Of a stretch of 64,000 bases of DNA, positions 60,796-64,000 are shown one piece after another. The DNA comes from JAABRB01 sp963735025 (GTDB taxonomy: Bacteria > Pseudomonadota > Gammaproteobacteria > Burkholderiales > SG8-39): assembly GCA_963735025.1 (NCBI GenBank), contig CAVTJG010000009.1:1488001-1552000 (forward strand), written 5' to 3'. A program made the position numbers and the translations under genes. Numbering within the stretch: the stretch's first letter is position 1; every line of letters starts with the position of its first letter. The notes under the pieces were generated by a model. That model did no database searches. It was given only the letters and a program-made list of their open reading frames with translations, and was not told the origin of the DNA.

Positions 60796-61758
60796 ATGGA
60801 TCTGAACGACCTCGATCTCAACCTGCTCAACGTGTTCGACGCGGTCCTGCGCGAGAAGAGCGTGACGCGCGCCGGACAGCGCGTCGGGCTTTCGCAGCCG
60901 GCAATGTCCAACGCCCTCGCGCGGCTGCGCAAGCTCTTCGGCGATCCGCTGTTCGTGCGCACGCCGAGCGGCATGAACCCCACGCCCTGCGCGCAGCGCC
61001 TTGCCGACCCGGTGCGCCAGGCGCTCGACCTCCTCGCACTCACGCTGCGCGAGCAGGCGGGGTTCGATCCGGCCACTTCGAACCGGACCTTTCGCTTTCA
61101 CATGTCCGACATCAGTGAGGTCGTGTTCCTGCCGACGCTGCTCGAACGCCTGAAGCGTGAAGCGCCCGGTGTGCGCCTGGAGGTCGCGCAATATCCGGTC
61201 GACCGCATCCGCGAATCGCTAGAAACCGGGAAGATCGACATCGCCCTGGGCTTCATGCCCGAGGTGGGCGGCGACATCGCGCAGCGGCGACTCTTTCGCG
61301 ATCGCTACGTGTGTCTCGCGCGCGAGGATCACCCGGTCATCCGCGAAAGCCTCTCCGCGGCACAGTTTCGCGCCGTACGTCACGTGCTGATCGCCTCGTC
61401 CGGAACGGGACACGAGGTGGTGGCGCGCATGCTGGCCGAACAGGGGTTGGGCGACAACATCGCGTTACGTGTGCCGCACTTCATGGTGCTGCCGATGATC
61501 CTGGCGCGCACCGACCTCGTGTGCACGGTGCCGTGGCAGCTCGCGCAGGCATTCAGGGCCGCGGGCCGGTTTCGCGCGCACGAGGTGCCGCTGGCGATCC
61601 CGGAATTCGACGTGCGATTGCTGTGGCACCAGCGGTTCGAGCAGGATCCGGGCAACCGGTGGTTGCGTGACCAGTTGCTTGATCTCTTCCTGGAGCGGGC
61701 GGCGCCGCTCAAGCGGCGCGCGAACCGAGGTAGGCGGCAACGACGCGCGGATCTTTGA
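60796..61758 (+). CDS. LysR-family transcriptional regulator
   Basis: A 320-aa LysR protein of the NodD/NahR-like branch. The N-terminal wHTH is LNLLNVFDAVLREKSVTRAGQRVGLSQPAMSNALARLRKLFGDPLFVRT. The effector domain follows (FRFHMSDISEVVFLPTLLERLKREAPGVRLEV, KIDIALGFMPEVGGDI). It is divergent from the iorA-iorA-iorB operon and most likely regulates it in response to an aromatic or 2-oxo acid. Its basic C-terminus overlaps the convergent livG by 50 bp. Confidence 0.92.
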   Translation: MDLNDLDLNLLNVFDAVLREKSVTRAGQRVGLSQPAMSNALARLRKLFGDPLFVRTPSGMNPTPCAQRLADPVRQALDLLALTLREQAGFDPATSNRTFRFHMSDISEVVFLPTLLERLKREAPGVRLEVAQYPVDRIRESLETGKIDIALGFMPEVGGDIAQRRLFRDRYVCLAREDHPVIRESLSAAQFRAVRHVLIASSGTGHEVVARMLAEQGLGDNIALRVPHFMVLPMILARTDLVCTVPWQLAQAFRAAGRFRAHEVPLAIPEFDVRLLWHQRFEQDPGNRWLRDQLLDLFLERAAPLKRRANRGRRQRRADL

Positions 61759-62485
61759 GCACCGCCTCGGGCTCCCCTTCGGCGAGCGGCACGCCGTAAT
61801 CGAGCACGAATAGGCGGTCGGCAAGGTCCGCCACCATCTGCATGTCGTGCTCGACCCAGATGATCGCAATGCCGAGCTCGTGCTTGATGCGCAGGATGTG
61901 ACGGGCGAGGTCCTCGCGCTCTTCGCGGTTCAGACCCGCGGACGGCTCGTCGAGGAGCAGCACCTTCGGCTGCATCGCCAGCGCCCGGGCGAACCCCACG
62001 ATCTTCTGGATTCCGAACGGCAGCGCGTCGACGTGTTCGTGCCGATAGCGCTCGAGCTCCACGAATTCGAGCACTTCTTCCACTGCGCGCCGGTGCGCCG
62101 ACTCCGCGGCGCGCACCCACGGCAGGAAGAGGCCCTCGGCAATGAGTCCTGTGCGGATCTGCGAGTGGCGCGCCACGAGCAGGTTCTCGATGACGGTCAT
62201 GTGCGGAAAGAGCTCGCCATGCTGAAACGTTCGCGCAACGCCGAGCTGCGCAATGCGATGGGGCTTGGCGCGCGTGATGTCCGTCCCGTCGAACGTGATG
62301 CGTCCGTCCGTCGGCCGGTAGATTCCGCAGATGCAGTTGAGCACGGAGGTCTTGCCGGCCCCATTCGGCCCGATGAGCGCCAGCAGCTCGCCCGGCCGCG
62401 TGGTAACCGACACGCCCTCCAGCACCTTCAGGCCGCCAAATGCGAGCGAGATGCCCGCAAGCTTGAGCTCGGCACCCTCAGCCAT
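61709..62485 (-). CDS. livG: Liv-type ABC transporter ATPase (LivG family), third system
   Basis: A 258-aa ATPase. Walker A is LIGPNGAGKTSVLNCICG, Walker B KVLLLDEPSAGLN and the H-loop IWVEHDMQMV. The LivG-type ARTFQHGELFPHMTVIENLLVA follows the Walker A region. The signature position reads LPFGIQKIVGFARALA. Its ATG overlaps the upstream livF stop by 8 bp. The 3' end overlaps the LysR gene on the opposite strand. Confidence 0.92.
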   Translation of the reverse strand: MAEGAELKLAGISLAFGGLKVLEGVSVTTRPGELLALIGPNGAGKTSVLNCICGIYRPTDGRITFDGTDITRAKPHRIAQLGVARTFQHGELFPHMTVIENLLVARHSQIRTGLIAEGLFLPWVRAAESAHRRAVEEVLEFVELERYRHEHVDALPFGIQKIVGFARALAMQPKVLLLDEPSAGLNREEREDLARHILRIKHELGIAIIWVEHDMQMVADLADRLFVLDYGVPLAEGEPEAVLKDPRVVAAYLGSRAA

Positions 62486-63278
62486 ACCAGCGACGGCTCC
62501 TGCGATACTGCTTGACCTCGCGATAGCTGCGCCGTCGATCGCCCCCGCCCGCGCCGAGGTAGAACTCCTGGATGTCCGCGTGCGCGCGCAGCCGCTCGGG
62601 CGTGCCGTCGAGCACGATTCGGCCGTTCTCCATCACGTAGCCGTAGTCCGCAACCTCGAGCGCGATGTGCGCGTTCTGTTCCACCAGCAGGACAGTGGTG
62701 CCGAGCTCGGCGCGTACCCGCAGGATCTGATCCATCAGCTCGTCCACGATCACCGGCGCCAGGCCCTGCGACAGCTCGTCGACAAGCAGCAGGTCGGGCG
62801 CGCAGGCAAGCGCCGCGCCGATCGCCAGCATCTGCCGCTCGCCGCCGGAGAGATATCCGGCCTCGCGGGCACGCAGTCTCGCGAGTGCCGGAAAGAGCGC
62901 GTAGATCGATTCCGTGAGGCGCCGCCGGTCGGTGCCGCGGCGCGGCACGACTGCTTCCAGGTTCTCGGCAACGGTCAGGTTCTCGAAGACCTTGCTGCGC
63001 TCGGGCACCAGCGCGACGCCGAGCGCGGTCACCCGATGCGGCGCGAGATGCTCGATGCGCTTGCCGCGATAGCTGATCGTCCCCTCGGTCACGCGGGCAT
63101 CGTCCAGCCCGATGAATCCGGAGATCGCGCGCAGCGTCGTGGTCTTGCCCGCACCGTTCGTCCCGAGCAGCGCGACGACCCCACCCTTCGGTACCTCGAG
63201 CGACACGCCCTGCACCGCGGTGATCACACGGTGATAGACCACCTCCAGGCGCTCGAGTATCAGGAGAGGTTCAGTCAC
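62478..63278 (-). CDS. livF: Liv-type ABC transporter ATPase (LivF family), third system
   Basis: A 266-aa ATPase starting at the GTG at 63278. Walker A is LLGTNGAGKTTTLRAISG, the signature LSGGERQMLAIGAALA, Walker B LLLVDELSQGLAPV and the H-loop LLVEQNAHIA. A basic tail of about 20 residues (GGGDRRRSYREVKQYRRS) follows the normal end. The 153-bp gap between it and the upstream permease gene is GC-rich with short inverted repeats and no gene. Confidence 0.92.
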   Translation of the reverse strand: MTEPLLILERLEVVYHRVITAVQGVSLEVPKGGVVALLGTNGAGKTTTLRAISGFIGLDDARVTEGTISYRGKRIEHLAPHRVTALGVALVPERSKVFENLTVAENLEAVVPRRGTDRRRLTESIYALFPALARLRAREAGYLSGGERQMLAIGAALACAPDLLLVDELSQGLAPVIVDELMDQILRVRAELGTTVLLVEQNAHIALEVADYGYVMENGRIVLDGTPERLRAHADIQEFYLGAGGGDRRRSYREVKQYRRSRRWYG

Positions 63279-63431
63279 TGGAGTAGCTCGTGTTCAATCG
63301 GAGGCACGCGGGGGGTGCGGGGGGCGCGGGAAGGGTCCGGTCGCACTTCCGGAAGGGGCCCGCGCCCCCTGCTTCGTTCCTTCCGAATCCGCACGCCGAT
63401 CGTCGGCGTGGCGCAAGCGTCCTGAGAAGTT

Positions 63432-64000
63432 TCATCGGGAGCTGGAGAGGGGCTTCTGCTTGAAGGGCCACATGAGGAACCAGGCCTGCACGCGACGCCA
63501 GATGCCGACTAGCCCCTGCGGCTCGAAGACGAGAAAGAGCAGCATCACGACGCCAAACGCGGAGTAGTTGACCGCGAACACGACCGAACTCAGCGCTTCC
63601 GTGAGCCCCAGCGCTTCCATCAGCCATTCGATGAAGTACGGGAACAGGATCACGAAGATCGTTCCGAGAATTGCGCCGAGAATCGAGCCCAGACCGCCGA
63701 TGATCACCATCGCGACGTACTGGATGGTGAGGAAGAGCGAAAAGGCTTCGACGGAAACGAAACCGCGGAAATACGCGAAGAGGCAACCCGCGATGGAGGT
63801 CAGGACCGACGAGACGACGAATGCGGTGAGCTTCGCGCGCTGCACGCTGATGCCGAGCGCTCCGGCCACGGCCTCGCGCCCGTGGATGGCACGCCAGGCG
63901 CGGCCGGTCTTCGAGCGCAGGAGATTCAGGCTGAAGAGCACGGTCGCGACCGCCGCGACGAGCAGGACGAAATACCAGGCACGGGCGTCGTAGAGCTGCC
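63432..64000 (-). CDS. livM: Liv-type ABC transporter permease (LivM family), 5' end outside window
   Basis: The C-terminal ~189 residues of a LivM-type permease, continuing past the window edge (first complete codon at 63998). Visible features are YFVLLVAAVATVLFSLNLL, the ATPase-contacting loop GRAWRAIHGREAVAGALGISV, and YVAMVIIGGLGSILGAILGTIFV. It ends VFEPQGLVGIWRRVQAWFLMWPFKQKPLSSSR. It belongs with the ATPases at 61709-63278. Confidence 0.92.
   Translation of the reverse strand, partial: QLYDARAWYFVLLVAAVATVLFSLNLLRSKTGRAWRAIHGREAVAGALGISVQRAKLTAFVVSSVLTSIAGCLFAYFRGFVSVEAFSLFLTIQYVAMVIIGGLGSILGAILGTIFVILFPYFIEWLMEALGLTEALSSVVFAVNYSAFGVVMLLFLVFEPQGLVGIWRRVQAWFLMWPFKQKPLSSSR

Overview
The window is GC-rich, densely packed bacterial chromosome. 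Its gene content suggests a betaproteobacterium, probably Burkholderiales-like: a five-step hut pathway with HutF, several branched-chain-amino-acid-type (Liv/HAAT) ABC transporters, a LEPR-motif surface protein, a DUF2868/DUF3482 GTPase pair, and dispersed REP-like palindromes of the GTCATTCCCGC...GCGGGAAT type. The taxonomy is inference. I saw no rRNA, tRNA, CRISPR array, integrase or insertion sequence.

Layout. 1-12.3 kb (minus strand): a giant repetitive surface protein with an N-terminal LEPR motif, DUF4347-like domain, beta-helix and cadherin-like repeats, followed by a hybrid histidine kinase and a REC-GGDEF response regulator cut by the window edge. The surface-protein gene is broken by a cluster of frameshifts at about 9.25-10.46 kb. 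12.6-20.5 kb (minus): iclR, ureohydrolase, Fe/2-oxoglutarate dioxygenase, hutU, hutH, hutG, hutF. 20.5-28.2 kb (plus): hutI, a complete Liv-type transporter and a second, divergent urocanase-like enzyme. The two arms start 23 bp apart around a 17-bp IclR-type palindrome. 28.2-34.8 kb: DUF3617, VOC and RidA proteins, an acyl-CoA ligase, a DUF2868/GTPase pair, and a degraded 3' piece of a second ligase. 34.8-37.7 kb: two Crp/Fnr-type regulators flanking a GGDEF gene. 37.7-44.0 kb: cupin, HxlR regulator, methyltransferase, VOC protein, molybdopterin hydroxylase large subunit, epoxide hydrolase. 44.0-48.6 kb (minus): a second complete Liv transporter. 49.0-54.5 kb: membrane GGDEF protein, crotonase, acyl-CoA ligase, methyltransferase, gentisate 1,2-dioxygenase-like bicupin, thioesterase. 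54.7-60.7 kb (minus): iorB and two iorA genes with a divergent LysR gene. 61.7-64 kb (minus): a third Liv transporter, running off the window.

How it fits together. The centre is a histidine-catabolism locus that seems to have been extended. The core HutH-U-I-F-G route to glutamate is complete. An Fe/2OG dioxygenase, a ureohydrolase with a changed metal motif, a dedicated transporter and a urocanase paralogue with altered active-site loops share its two divergent transcription units. I infer that the locus imports and degrades histidine plus a modified histidine or other imidazole compound. The rest is mostly uptake and CoA-dependent breakdown of organic and aromatic acids, plus c-di-GMP signalling.

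Caveat: five otherwise well conserved reading-frame disruptions (hutG, hutH, the ureohydrolase, and two in the DUF2868 gene), besides the surface-protein cluster, look more like consensus errors than gene decay. They are annotated as single genes with a frameshift.
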